Source: Flavobacterium daemonense (GTDB lineage: Bacteria > Bacteroidota > Bacteroidia > Flavobacteriales > Flavobacteriaceae). From it: a stretch of DNA of 64,000 nucleotides. Below are positions 53,228 through 62,107 of the stretch, piece by piece. How positions within the stretch are numbered: position 1 is the stretch's first letter; every line of letters starts with the position of its first letter. Below the pieces are notes generated by a model. It ran no database searches. It was not told where the DNA came from and saw nothing but the letters and a program-made list of their open reading frames with translations. The translations under genes were made by a program, and so were the position numbers. The DNA lies in the NCBI RefSeq assembly GCF_007341385.1, contig NZ_VJYD01000002.1, positions 310,001-374,000 on the forward strand, in the 5' to 3' direction.

Positions 53228-54697
53228 TTAATTCTTTTGTTTATAAGCACTTATTGTACTGTATTTTTCAACTTTATATCTTTTTTCGATTAAAGAAAAA
53301 ACCTTGTCTTTAAAAATAAATCCCAAAACTCCGGCTCCGGCAACTAGCGATAATCCGAGGGCTTTGTTGTTGAAATAAAGTCCCAATCCGTAAAGCAGCA
53401 AAGGCAGCAAAATTTTTGGTATTGTTAATAACATCGCACTTACATTAAATGCTTTTTTATCGCCAAAAGCACCGCCTGCATTGCTTAAATCTATTGGCGT
53501 TTTTGTAAATGCACCACCCAAAAGAACCAAATGTGAATTTACTCCAATATTATAAATTGCTGCAGCTACAATTGTTACATAAATCTGCCAACCAAAATAA
53601 AGATAAAAAGAAGCCAAAATTGTTGAAACCACAGTCGCAATTACAATCAGCCACCATTTTGCCATAATATAACCGCGATACGGAATATTTTGCGTCATCA
53701 TTAATTGGTAATAAGAACTGTCCCAGCTTGGTACAAACTGACCAAAAACAAATAGAAAACCGCCCGAAACAAATATTCCTGCCAAAAGATGCATTACGGG
53801 TTTATCATACGATTCGATTCCGCCGGAATAAAATAAAAGTCCGTAAAACAAGAAGAGAAAACTCATGAAAATCGTGGTTTTTGATCTTTTATTTCTTTTG
53901 ATGAGTTTGATATCATTTTTAAGAAATGTTCCGACAGTTCCAAATTGATTCAGCCATGAAAGATTTTCGGTCGAAGCAATATCTTCTTTTACAGATAGTC
54001 CTGCATCGAGATATAAATTGTTTTTGAAAAATTTAAACGCAAAAATATATAAGCCAACCAATACCAAAACAGGAACTAATGACAATCCAGGAATTTCATA
54101 AAGTCCCTGAAAAAATGGTGCTGTAAAAGCAGTAATATCAAACAGTTTATAATATTGAGCTGTTCCAAGTGCAATTACAAGAACCAAAAAAGCAGCAAAC
54201 AGTTTGTCAATATTGCTTAAAATGATATTTAAAAAATTGTTGATGTAGATAAGCGAAATAATAGCGAGATTCCAAAAAAGAATATTAACAACGTCGTATC
54301 CTTCAATCATTAAAACAACTGAAAACGGAATAAAAAACAAGGCATGAATCCAATTAAAAAACGACAACGCTGTTTTTCCCAAAGAAAAATGAACAATTGT
54401 TGGCTTTTTGAATGGCAGTACCAATAATGGCTTAATATTTAAAACCGGAATTGCCTGAAGCATCAAACGGACTATTAAATCAAATAAGAAATAATAAATC
54501 AAGAACCGGTTTACTGTCTGCAAAGGTTCAAGATTCATTTTTTTAAGAATGTAGAAAGCGCCCACACCCATTCCGACAAAAATTAATGAAAAGTAAATCA
54601 TTAAAAACCCTAATAAAATCTTCATCGCTAGGTTTTTGCCAAATGATGCTGATCTTATAAAGGCTTTCCATTCAAGAAAAATAAACTTTTTAATCAT
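53228..54697 (-). CDS. DUF5687-type ABC permease
   Basis: A 489-residue membrane protein with about 12 helices, beginning MIKKFIFLEWKAFIRSASFGKNLAMKILLGFLMIYF. The upstream in-frame start at 54784 would add 29 residues and lie on the promoter of the reductase gene, so the ATG at 54697 is preferred. It is cotranscribed with the ATPase and probably exports lipid or antibiotic-like substrate. Confidence 0.85.
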   Translation of the reverse strand: MIKKFIFLEWKAFIRSASFGKNLAMKILLGFLMIYFSLIFVGMGVGAFYILKKMNLEPLQTVNRFLIYYFLFDLIVRLMLQAIPVLNIKPLLVLPFKKPTIVHFSLGKTALSFFNWIHALFFIPFSVVLMIEGYDVVNILFWNLAIISLIYINNFLNIILSNIDKLFAAFLVLVIALGTAQYYKLFDITAFTAPFFQGLYEIPGLSLVPVLVLVGLYIFAFKFFKNNLYLDAGLSVKEDIASTENLSWLNQFGTVGTFLKNDIKLIKRNKRSKTTIFMSFLFLFYGLLFYSGGIESYDKPVMHLLAGIFVSGGFLFVFGQFVPSWDSSYYQLMMTQNIPYRGYIMAKWWLIVIATVVSTILASFYLYFGWQIYVTIVAAAIYNIGVNSHLVLLGGAFTKTPIDLSNAGGAFGDKKAFNVSAMLLTIPKILLPLLLYGLGLYFNNKALGLSLVAGAGVLGFIFKDKVFSLIEKRYKVEKYSTISAYKQKN

Positions 54698-54799
54698 GAT
54701 TATTTGTTTTGGTTTTTCAGTAAGAGACCAAATGTAGGAAAACGTTACAAAAAAAGTTAAAAAAAATATTTTAGTAAGTGTCAATTACTTAGTGTTTGC

Positions 54800-54807
54800 T
54801 ACTTTTG
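54800..54807 (+). promoter_or_regulatory. Putative -7 promoter element of the PaaE-like gene
   Basis: TACTTTTG fits TAnnTTTG and lies 15 bp before the ATG at 54823. No TTG is at the usual distance. Confidence 0.45.
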
Positions 54808-54822
54808 CAAAAAAAATTAATC

Positions 54823-55875
54823 ATGCCTTCATTTTTAAAACTTATAATTAAAGAGGTAAAACGCGAAACTGCCGATGCTGTTTCAGTACTTTTTAATGTT
54901 CCTGAAGAACTAAAAGCAGACTATAAATTTATAGCTGGACAATACATAAATTTAAAACTAACTCTTGATAATCAAGAAATAAGACGTGCTTACTCTATTT
55001 GCTCTGCACCAGAAAGCGGTGAATTGCGAATTGCAGTTAAAGCAGTAAAAAATGGTCTTTTTTCTCAATTTGCCAACACAAAGCTAAAAGCTGGAGATGT
55101 TCTTGAAGTTGGACAGCCTGAAGGAAAATTTACTTTTGAGCCAGAAGCCGACAGACAAAAAAATTATGCGGCATTTGTTGCAGGAAGCGGAATTACGCCG
55201 GTTCTTTCAATCATAAAATCGGTTTTAAAAAGTGAACCAAAAAGTTCATTTGTATTGGTTTACGGAAACAAAACTCCTGAAGCAACTATTTTTCACCAAG
55301 AATTGCACGATTTGCAATTACAGTATGTAGGACGTTTTTTCATTCATTACGTTTACAGTCAGGCAAAAGCTGAAAATGCTTTATTTGGAAGAATTGAGAA
55401 ATCGGCGGTGAATTTTGTGCTGAACAATAAACATAAAGAACTTCAATTTGATAAGTTTTTCTTGTGTGGCCCAGAAGAAATGATCAACACGGTTTCGAAT
55501 ATTTTAAAAGAAAAAAATGTAAAAGAGTCAGCTATTAAATTTGAGCTTTTTACATCTTCTTCAGAAGAACATGTAATTCAGGGTTCTCAAGAAGGTCATA
55601 CAAAAATCACCGTTTTAGTTGATGATGAAGAGGTTACTTTTGAAATGTCTAAAAAACAAACCATTCTTGATGCTGCTTTAAAACAAGGCGTTGACGCTCC
55701 TTATTCTTGCCAAGGCGGGATTTGCAGTAGCTGTTTAGGACGCGTTACAGCAGGTTCTGCTGAAATGACAAAAAATTCAATTTTAACGGATGGCGAAATT
55801 GCAGAAGGTTTGATTTTGACTTGCCAAGCGCACCCAACTTCAGATACTATTTATGTTGATTACGACGACGTGTAA
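54823..55875 (+). CDS. PaaE-like ferredoxin-NADP reductase with 2Fe-2S domain
   Basis: About 350 residues: FAD-binding domain (RRAYSICSAPESGELRIAVK), NAD(P) domain (FVAGSGITPVLSIIKSVLK, LCGPEEMI), and a C-terminal plant-type ferredoxin with Cys pattern SCQGGICSSCLGRV...TCQAHP. It moves electrons from NADPH to an oxygenase, as PaaE does for phenylacetyl-CoA epoxidase. No paaA-D genes are near. An upstream TTG-type start is rejected because of the promoter at 54800-54807. Confidence 0.92.
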   Translation: MPSFLKLIIKEVKRETADAVSVLFNVPEELKADYKFIAGQYINLKLTLDNQEIRRAYSICSAPESGELRIAVKAVKNGLFSQFANTKLKAGDVLEVGQPEGKFTFEPEADRQKNYAAFVAGSGITPVLSIIKSVLKSEPKSSFVLVYGNKTPEATIFHQELHDLQLQYVGRFFIHYVYSQAKAENALFGRIEKSAVNFVLNNKHKELQFDKFFLCGPEEMINTVSNILKEKNVKESAIKFELFTSSSEEHVIQGSQEGHTKITVLVDDEEVTFEMSKKQTILDAALKQGVDAPYSCQGGICSSCLGRVTAGSAEMTKNSILTDGEIAEGLILTCQAHPTSDTIYVDYDDV

Positions 55876-55904
55876 GTAATTGAATCATAAAAAATATAAA
55901 TTTC

Positions 55905-55940
55905 AAATTCCAATTTTCTATTGGGATTTGGAATTTTTTT
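55905..55940 (+). terminator. Terminator of the PaaE-like gene
   Basis: Stem AAATTCCAA/TTGGAATTT with T8 after. Confidence 0.8.
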
Positions 55941-56008
55941 TGTTTGATTTTTATTACAATATTTGCCTAATTGGAATTTGGATTTAAAAATTGAAAATAA
56001 ATTGTTTT

Positions 56009-56317
56009 ATGAAATCTGTACGGGAAATTTTTAGAAATAAAGAATATCTACTGGATGAACCAGAGGTTGTCAAACTTGTTGATTATTGTGAAGAACTGCA
56101 AGACGAGATTGTAGAATTCAAATTTCAGAAAACCAACAACAAAGAACTAGCCATGCTCGATATGCTCAAAGAAGTTATAAAAGGATGCAATGCTATTCAA
56201 AAAGAACAAATAGAATTTGAACGATTTGGTTATGAGGCGCCTGACTATGAAGCAACAATTTCAAATCTTAAAGATTATATTTATAGTAGATGCAAGGAAG
56301 AAAAGATTTATTTGTAG
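56009..56317 (+). CDS. Small conserved protein, function unknown
   Basis: A 102-residue, acidic, helical protein: MKSVREIFRNKEYLLDEPEVVKLVDYCEELQDEIVEFKFQ. A TTG at 55991 would add six residues; the ATG at 56009 is preferred. No motif is recognised. It stands alone between the PaaE-like gene and another small gene. Confidence 0.72.
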   Translation: MKSVREIFRNKEYLLDEPEVVKLVDYCEELQDEIVEFKFQKTNNKELAMLDMLKEVIKGCNAIQKEQIEFERFGYEAPDYEATISNLKDYIYSRCKEEKIYL

Positions 56318-56464
56318 TTAGAATTATAAAAAAATCAGTTTTTTATTAAAATATTGCCAAATTTTTATTATATTAGAGGTGAAATTATAGTAATCTCATT
56401 CTCATGGTTTGAGAATTTGTAGAGCTAAATCGGAATTGTCAATACATTTAAAACTTTAAATATC

Positions 56465-56899
56465 ATGACAGCGCACGTACACCACTTTCATTTATCACTT
56501 TTCATCATGTTGCTTGTATCTGCTTCGTTATGCGTACTGGCAGTTATAATTAAAATGAGAAACAAAAAAGGTCCTAAGCTGCTCGAAAAAGAAAAATACA
56601 ATGCAACTATGACCGAAAAAATGGTAGAAGTAAAAAATACAGATTCAAGTATTTTTAATATCTGGCCATATGTAAGCAAACTTAAATCTGCTAAAATTTT
56701 ATCTAAAAAAATTAAAGATCACGACTTGATTTATAAAATTTACAGAGATTCTTCAGAAAAATTCGAACATATTATATTGTCAACCGAAGACAAAAATAAC
56801 TTTGTCACAATTATAGTGAATAAAAAAAGAAAAAAAACATTAGGATATTCGCTCCTTGATTCTAAAGAACGATACGATTTAAGCAAGAAAATAGCTTAA
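56465..56899 (+). CDS. Small membrane-anchored protein, function unknown
   Basis: A 144-residue protein with one N-terminal helix (LSLFIMLLVSASLCVLAVIIKM) after a His-rich start (MTAHVHHFHL), then a soluble Lys-rich domain. No family is recognised. A terminator follows at 56903-56938. Confidence 0.75.
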   Translation: MTAHVHHFHLSLFIMLLVSASLCVLAVIIKMRNKKGPKLLEKEKYNATMTEKMVEVKNTDSSIFNIWPYVSKLKSAKILSKKIKDHDLIYKIYRDSSEKFEHIILSTEDKNNFVTIIVNKKRKKTLGYSLLDSKERYDLSKKIA

Positions 56900-56902
56900 A
56901 AC

Positions 56903-56938
56903 AAAAAAAAACTTCTCCACAAAGAGAAGTTTTTTTTT
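56903..56938. terminator. Bidirectional terminator
   Basis: Stem AAAACTTCTC/GAGAAGTTTT with A and T runs between two convergent genes. Its T-run includes the stop codon of the GT9 gene (56937-56939). Confidence 0.9.
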
Positions 56939-57986
56939 ATGAAAGTTGTTCGACAACTTTATCAATAATTTTTTTTGGCAAAATCGTTCGCATAGCATCT
57001 TCGTAACCTTCCACCACTTTATTTCCGTAAACAGATGTTGGCAGTTTTGGATACTGATTTCGGTCTGAAGTCAAAGCGTTTTCTATACTTTGATTAAATG
57101 GCAAAAATCCTGCGTACGGATGTGTTGCACCCCAAAGCGTAACAACTTTTACACCCAGCATTGCGGCAATATGTGCATTTCCAGAATCCATAGAAAGCAT
57201 TATGTCAAGATTGCTGATTAGTTTTAATTCCTGCTGAAATTTAATTTTTCCGGCTACATTTATTACATTTTTAAAAGGCTGCGAAAGCGAATCTAAAATC
57301 TCGATTTCTTTTTTTCCACCTCCAAAAAGCAAAATGGTTTGATCTTTATTTTCGGCTAATTTTTCGATTACTTTCTGCATCAAATCTAAAGGATAAACCT
57401 TAGAATCGTATTGCGCAAAAGGTGCAATTCCAATTAATTTTTGATAATTTTCACCAACTAAATCAGTAATTTCTGCGCTTAAAACTGCTTTTTTAGGAAA
57501 CTCTGGATTATTCAAATTTATAGGAAAACCCAATTCTTCAAACACTTTTGCATGTCTTTCGAACATCGTTGGCAATTGTTTAAAAATCTTGTTTTCGGGT
57601 CTTGTCAATTCTTTTTTTCCTTCTCTTCCTTTATCAACAGTTGCTCTTTTTTTTCCGCTTAAAGCGAAAAGCAAACTCACGACTTTAGATCGTAAAACAT
57701 TATGAAGATCTGCAAAAGCATCAATATCAAGCTTTTTTAAATCTTTAAATAATCGTAAAAGCCCGAAGAAACCTTTATGTCTTTCTTTTTCATCAAAAGC
57801 AAAAAAATCAAGATTCGGAATTCCTTCAAAAAAAGGCTTAAAAAATGGACGTGAAACAACGGTCAATTTTACCTCAGGATACTGCTTTACAAAAGCTCGT
57901 AAAACAGGAACCGTCATGGCGACATCTCCCATTGCGGATAGTCTCATGACGGCTATGTGTTTAATTTTGGTAGACAAGTCGGCCAA
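56937..57986 (-). CDS. Glycosyltransferase family 9 (heptosyltransferase-like)
   Basis: A 349-residue GT9: IAVMRLSAMGDVAMTVPVLRAFVKQYP at the N-terminus, and IAPFAQYDSKVYPLDLM, LLFGGGKKEIEIL and SMDSGNAHIAAMLGVKVVTLWGATHPYAGF in the C-terminal half. It adds a sugar in lipopolysaccharide core synthesis. It precedes the DUF4254 gene by 1 bp. Confidence 0.93.
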   Translation of the reverse strand: MADLSTKIKHIAVMRLSAMGDVAMTVPVLRAFVKQYPEVKLTVVSRPFFKPFFEGIPNLDFFAFDEKERHKGFFGLLRLFKDLKKLDIDAFADLHNVLRSKVVSLLFALSGKKRATVDKGREGKKELTRPENKIFKQLPTMFERHAKVFEELGFPINLNNPEFPKKAVLSAEITDLVGENYQKLIGIAPFAQYDSKVYPLDLMQKVIEKLAENKDQTILLFGGGKKEIEILDSLSQPFKNVINVAGKIKFQQELKLISNLDIMLSMDSGNAHIAAMLGVKVVTLWGATHPYAGFLPFNQSIENALTSDRNQYPKLPTSVYGNKVVEGYEDAMRTILPKKIIDKVVEQLS

Positions 57987-57987
57987 A

Positions 57988-58593
57988 TTATTTTTTATTT
58001 TGATACAAAACTGGATTCAATTCATCATCGTTGTACATTTTCATTTGTTTGTACACTTTCATGAATTTTTCTCCATTTTCAATATCTGTCAACAATTCTT
58101 CAATTGCTGTAGATAAATCAGTTCTTTGCTCTAAAAGTACATTTAGTTTTTCCTGACATTTATCTCTGTGTTCTTGCGAAGCCTCAGCACGTGTAGCTTC
58201 TTCGTGCATATGATAAATTTTTAAAGCCAAAATCGACAATCTATCAAATGCCCAAGCCGGACTTTCAGAATTGATTTTTGCTCCGTCTTTTGCTTTTATA
58301 TGACTGTATTTCTGCAAGAAGTAACTGTCGATGTATTCCACCATATCAGTTCTTTCCTGATTTGAAGCATCAATTTTTCTTTTTAAAGTTAATGCCGCAA
58401 CTGGATCAATTTGCGGATCACGAATAATATCTTCAAAATGCCATTGAACAGTGTCAATCCAGTTTTTAAGATATAATAAATGTTCAAACTTATCTTTTGG
58501 ATAAGGATTATTTATTGGCTGATCAACACTATCAAATTGATGATAATCTTTGATGCTTTGTTCGAAAACAGAATACGCTAATTTTGAAAACAT
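57988..58593 (-). CDS. DUF4254 protein
   Basis: A 201-residue protein: MFSKLAYSVFEQSIKDYHQFD, NWIDTVQWHFEDIIRDPQIDP, SLAPAWAFDRLSILALKIYHM-type segments, all of the DUF4254 family. An upstream GTG at 58614 lies on a -7 element (TATCTTTG, 58614-58621), so the ATG at 58593 is preferred. It is cotranscribed with GT9 and may aid glycosylation; function is unknown. Confidence 0.88.
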   Translation of the reverse strand: MFSKLAYSVFEQSIKDYHQFDSVDQPINNPYPKDKFEHLLYLKNWIDTVQWHFEDIIRDPQIDPVAALTLKRKIDASNQERTDMVEYIDSYFLQKYSHIKAKDGAKINSESPAWAFDRLSILALKIYHMHEEATRAEASQEHRDKCQEKLNVLLEQRTDLSTAIEELLTDIENGEKFMKVYKQMKMYNDDELNPVLYQNKK

Positions 58594-58613
58594 GTCTTTA
58601 ATTATTAGAGACA

Positions 58614-58621
58614 CAAAGATA
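58614..58621 (-). promoter_or_regulatory. Putative -7 promoter of the DUF4254-GT9 pair
   Basis: TATCTTTG on the - strand, 20 bp before the ATG at 58593. It decides the start choice of that gene. Confidence 0.5.
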
Positions 58622-58703
58622 CTTTTTATACTTTTATACTGTGAAAAAAACTATTATTTTTTCGTTTTGTGTTAAAAACAATAAATTATTATAAAACTTA
58701 CTT

Positions 58704-59357
58704 ATGAAAATTCATTATATATCTGAAAACAATAGTGTACTGAATCATTTTTTAGGCCAAATAAGAAATGTAAATGTTCAGAACGACAGCATGCGTTTTA
58801 GAAGAAATATAGAACGAATTGGCGAAATAATGGCGTATGAACTGAGCAAAAGTTTGCCTTACAAAAATGTCGAAATTCAAACGCCGCTTGGCATCAAAAA
58901 AACAACTGAAATTGCTTCAGATATTGTTTTGTGTCCGATTTTAAGAGCTGGATTGCCGCTTCATAACGGTTTTTTGAATTATTTTGATCATGCCGAAAAC
59001 AGCTTTGTTTCGGCTTGTAGATTTCATCCAAATAATGATGATGAATTTGAAATTCTAGTTGAATATCAGGCGATTTCAAACCTCAACAATAAAACCGTTT
59101 TATTGCTTGATCCAATGCTAGCAACCGGACAATCGATCGTAGCGGTTCATGAAAAATTGATGCAGAATGCCACTCCTGCTGAATTTCATATTGTAGTAGT
59201 TATTGCCGCTCCAGAAGGCGTCGCTTTTTTAGAAAAAAATCTCCCTGACAATTGCCATTTATGGGTTGCCGCTCTTGACGAGAAGCTAAATGAAAAAAAT
59301 TATATTGTTCCCGGACTTGGCGATGCTGGTGATCTTGCCTACGGAAGCAAATTATAA
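58704..59357 (+). CDS. upp: Uracil phosphoribosyltransferase
   Basis: A 217-residue UPRT with PRPP loop LDPMLATGQS, CPILRAGLPL and the C-terminal PGLGDAGDLAYGSK. It salvages uracil to UMP. It overlaps the opposite-strand DUF6427 gene by 6 bp at its end. Confidence 0.96.
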   Translation: MKIHYISENNSVLNHFLGQIRNVNVQNDSMRFRRNIERIGEIMAYELSKSLPYKNVEIQTPLGIKKTTEIASDIVLCPILRAGLPLHNGFLNYFDHAENSFVSACRFHPNNDDEFEILVEYQAISNLNNKTVLLLDPMLATGQSIVAVHEKLMQNATPAEFHIVVVIAAPEGVAFLEKNLPDNCHLWVAALDEKLNEKNYIVPGLGDAGDLAYGSKL

Positions 59358-60281
59358 CTGAGAGAAAAAAGTAAATAAACTGCAGCAAATCAATACATAA
59401 AAAACAATTTCGTTGTTTAATTTTTGCTGCATATATTCTACGTGGCTCGATGCCATAATCGTTAATGGCGTAATGCTAAACAACAGTAAATCATTGCTTT
59501 TATTTGGCGAAAGCACAAAAACAAAAGCTGCAATAAAAAAACAAGCTACGATTTTTTTGTATGAAGTATGTACAATTTGTGGTCTGTTTGACAATGTTGA
59601 TAACATTGAAACTATAAAAAACAAAGCAACAGCAACGTATATTGAAAGTGCTCCGTTTTCGTAATTATTTTTAAAATAATCGATTCTTAAATCGATTACG
59701 GCTCTTTTTTCAAAAAATGCAATGGCATCAAAATGAAATAACAGCGACACCATAAAAAAGATTAATCCAACTGCTAAAACTGCTACAAAAGGCAAAACCC
59801 AGTTTCTATAATCGCGTGAAACGTGAAAAATAATAGAAATAAATACTAAAATAAGGAAAAGAATACACCAAAATTGAAATAAAGAGGCTACTAAAATCCA
59901 AAAAGAAGCATCAAATATTTTTTCTTTTGAGGCTTTTAATGACTGAAGCGAAATTAATCGGCGAAGCGCAAGCAGCACAAAAAAGTTGGCATATATTACA
60001 TTCGAATCATTAAAAATAGTGGGGAAAAACAAGATAAACAATAAATAAAAAAATATCGTGTATCCGTTGTCTTTGCTGAGTCCGTTCTTTTTTGCGATAA
60101 AATTAATCAGGAAAAAAGAAGCTAAAATAAAGCACAGCAAACTTACTTTTTGGAAAGCCAAAAAATAATTAGTAATCCAAGTTGGATCTTGAATTTGAAA
60201 CAGAAAAAAGAAAACCAGTATTAAAATTACAACCAAAGAATAATTTAATGGCGTAGATTTTTTAAAAACACTTGTTATCAT
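59352..60281 (-). CDS. Multi-helix membrane protein (DUF6427-like)
   Basis: A 309-residue protein with about 10 hydrophobic helices, beginning MITSVFKKSTPLNYSLVVILILVFFFLF. It matches the DUF6427 pattern of Bacteroidetes. It has no known activity. It overlaps upp by 6 bp on the opposite strand. Confidence 0.82.
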   Translation of the reverse strand: MITSVFKKSTPLNYSLVVILILVFFFLFQIQDPTWITNYFLAFQKVSLLCFILASFFLINFIAKKNGLSKDNGYTIFFYLLFILFFPTIFNDSNVIYANFFVLLALRRLISLQSLKASKEKIFDASFWILVASLFQFWCILFLILVFISIIFHVSRDYRNWVLPFVAVLAVGLIFFMVSLLFHFDAIAFFEKRAVIDLRIDYFKNNYENGALSIYVAVALFFIVSMLSTLSNRPQIVHTSYKKIVACFFIAAFVFVLSPNKSNDLLLFSITPLTIMASSHVEYMQQKLNNEIVFYVLICCSLFTFFSQL

Positions 60282-60423
60282 AAGGATATTTTATACTTTT
60301 GTGATTGTAAAGATAATACTTGTTTAAAATGAAAAACCGAACAAGTAGAAAAAAGATTCTATTAAATGAATTTTGTCTTCAAAGCATTACACAACAATAA
60401 ATAACATATAATTTTAAAAAATT

Positions 60424-60654
60424 ATGACAGCTTTTTTCGAAGGAATTCAATACTTATTCGTTAACATTTTGTTTGCTCCACTTGACTTTTTACGTCATTT
60501 AGAATTGATCACGTGGTTTGGCGCAAACACTATTAACTGGATTTTCATGACCATCTGTGCGTGTGCAATCGTTTATTGGATTAAACAATTACGCATTTTT
60601 GATGATGCTGGAACAGAAAACCAAGATACAACGGCTCACTCATTTTTAAAATAA
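60424..60654 (+). CDS. Small membrane protein (DUF6341-like)
   Basis: A 76-residue protein with two hydrophobic segments (about 8-23 and 32-50) and a short polar tail. The pattern MTAFFEGIQYLFVNILFAPLDFLR fits DUF6341. A promoter-like TACTTTTG lies near 60295-60302 on the + strand. Function is unknown. Confidence 0.82.
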   Translation: MTAFFEGIQYLFVNILFAPLDFLRHLELITWFGANTINWIFMTICACAIVYWIKQLRIFDDAGTENQDTTAHSFLK

Positions 60655-60655
60655 T

Positions 60656-60697
60656 AAACCAAACCCTTTAATTAAAAAGGGCTGGTTAATTTATTTT
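60656..60697. terminator. Bidirectional terminator
   Basis: Stem AACC..ACCCTTT / AAAGGG..GGTT with T-rich tail, between a + strand gene and purD on the - strand. Confidence 0.75.
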
Positions 60698-61972
60698 TTA
60701 GATTAAATCGAAACCGATATCTTTTCTAAAATACATCTTATCAAAACTTAGTTTATCTATGTTTTGGTAAGATTTTTTTATTGCCTGTTGGAAATCATCT
60801 CCATATGATGTTACAGCCAAAACACGTCCTCCATTAGTAACGACATTTTCGTTATCTAATTTTGTTCCTGCGTGAAAAACTATAGAATCTGTAATATTTT
60901 CTAATCCAGAAATTACTTTTCCTTTTTCGAAATCTTCAGGATATCCGCCAGAAACAACCATTACAGTTGTTGCACTTCTTGGATCAACTTCTAAATTAAA
61001 GTCTCCTAATTTTTGATCCGCAACCGAAAGGAACAACTCAACCAAATCAGATTTTAATCTAGGAACCACAACTTCTGTTTCAGGATCTCCCATTCTCACG
61101 TTGTATTCAATAACAATTGGTTCGCCTTTCACATTGATCAAACCAATGAATACAAACCCTTTATATTCGATTCCGTCTTTCTGGAAACCTTCGATTGTTG
61201 GTTTTACGATACGAGTTTCGATTTTTTCCATCAAAACAGCATCTACGTAAGGAACTGGAGAAACTGCTCCCATTCCGCCTGTATTTAAACCTGTATCGCC
61301 TTCACCAATTCGTTTGTAATCTTTTGCCGTTGGAAGAATTTTATAGCTTTTTCCGTCAGTCAAAACGAAACAACTTAATTCAATTCCGTCTAAGAATTCT
61401 TCGATAACAACTTTTGCACTTGCTGTTCCAAATTTTGCGTGAACCAGCATGTTTCTTAATTCTGTTTTTGCTTCTTCAAGATCGTGAATAATCAAAACCC
61501 CTTTTCCAGCTGCTAAACCATCTGCTTTTAAAACATAAGGTGGTTGCAATGTTTCAAGAAACTTGCATCCTTCTTCAACTGTTTCAGCAGTAAAACTATC
61601 GTATGCAGCAGTTGGGATATTATGTTTCATCAAGAATTCTTTAGCAAATTCTTTACTTCCTTCTAATTGTGCTCCCAATTTTGATGGTCCAATTACCGGA
61701 ATATGTTTTAGACTTTCGTCGTTTTTAAAATAATCATAAATACCTTTTACCAATGGATCTTCAGGTCCTACAACTACTAAACTTATATTTTCTTTAAGTA
61801 CTAATGCTTTTACAGCTTCAAAATCAGTTGCTGATATTGCAACATTTTCAGCGATTGCGGCAGTTCCTGCATTTCCTGGAACTACAAAAAGTTTTTCGCA
61901 AAGCGGACTCTGAGTCATTTTCCATGCAAAAGCATGCTCTCTTCCGCCTGATCCCAATAATAAAATTGTCAT
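60698..61972 (-). CDS. purD: Phosphoribosylamine-glycine ligase
   Basis: A 424-residue PurD: MTILLLGSGGREHAFAWKM, VVVGPEDPLVKGIYD, LKADGLAAGKGVLI (ATP-grasp), LNTGGMGAVSPVPY and YNVRMGDPETEVV are all present. It makes GAR in purine synthesis. A -7 element TATTTTTG (- strand, 61998-62005) lies upstream. Confidence 0.97.
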   Translation of the reverse strand: MTILLLGSGGREHAFAWKMTQSPLCEKLFVVPGNAGTAAIAENVAISATDFEAVKALVLKENISLVVVGPEDPLVKGIYDYFKNDESLKHIPVIGPSKLGAQLEGSKEFAKEFLMKHNIPTAAYDSFTAETVEEGCKFLETLQPPYVLKADGLAAGKGVLIIHDLEEAKTELRNMLVHAKFGTASAKVVIEEFLDGIELSCFVLTDGKSYKILPTAKDYKRIGEGDTGLNTGGMGAVSPVPYVDAVLMEKIETRIVKPTIEGFQKDGIEYKGFVFIGLINVKGEPIVIEYNVRMGDPETEVVVPRLKSDLVELFLSVADQKLGDFNLEVDPRSATTVMVVSGGYPEDFEKGKVISGLENITDSIVFHAGTKLDNENVVTNGGRVLAVTSYGDDFQQAIKKSYQNIDKLSFDKMYFRKDIGFDLI

Positions 61973-61997
61973 GGTGTTGTTGTATTTAGTTGTGGTG

Positions 61998-62005
61998 CAA
62001 AAATA
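61998..62005 (-). promoter_or_regulatory. Putative -7 promoter element of purD
   Basis: TATTTTTG on the - strand, 25 bp before the purD start. The -33 TTG is not clear. Confidence 0.45.
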
Positions 62006-62080
62006 CTTGCTTTTGAACGTAAAAAATAATTAAATCTTCAAAAAATTGTTGGTTCTGCCCTGTTAGTAATTCCTAAACAT

Positions 62081-62088
62081 TATTTTTG
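62081..62088 (+). promoter_or_regulatory. Putative -7 promoter element of the CapK-like gene
   Basis: TATTTTTG fits TAnnTTTG and lies 19 bp before the ATG at 62108. Confidence 0.45.
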
Positions 62089-62107
62089 ACGAAAATTATC
62101 TCGAAAA

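Noticed and set aside
54823..55875. Start of a phenylacetate degradation operon
   Set aside because: The PaaE-like reductase and PaaK-like ligases are present, but no paaA-D or other degradation genes are near; the reductase is a single gene with its own terminator.
60329..60400. A 23-residue upstream reading frame (MKNRTSRKKILLNEF...) before the small gene at 60424
   Set aside because: It is short, has no recognised start signals and no relatives that I know; a leader peptide cannot be supported from this sequence alone.
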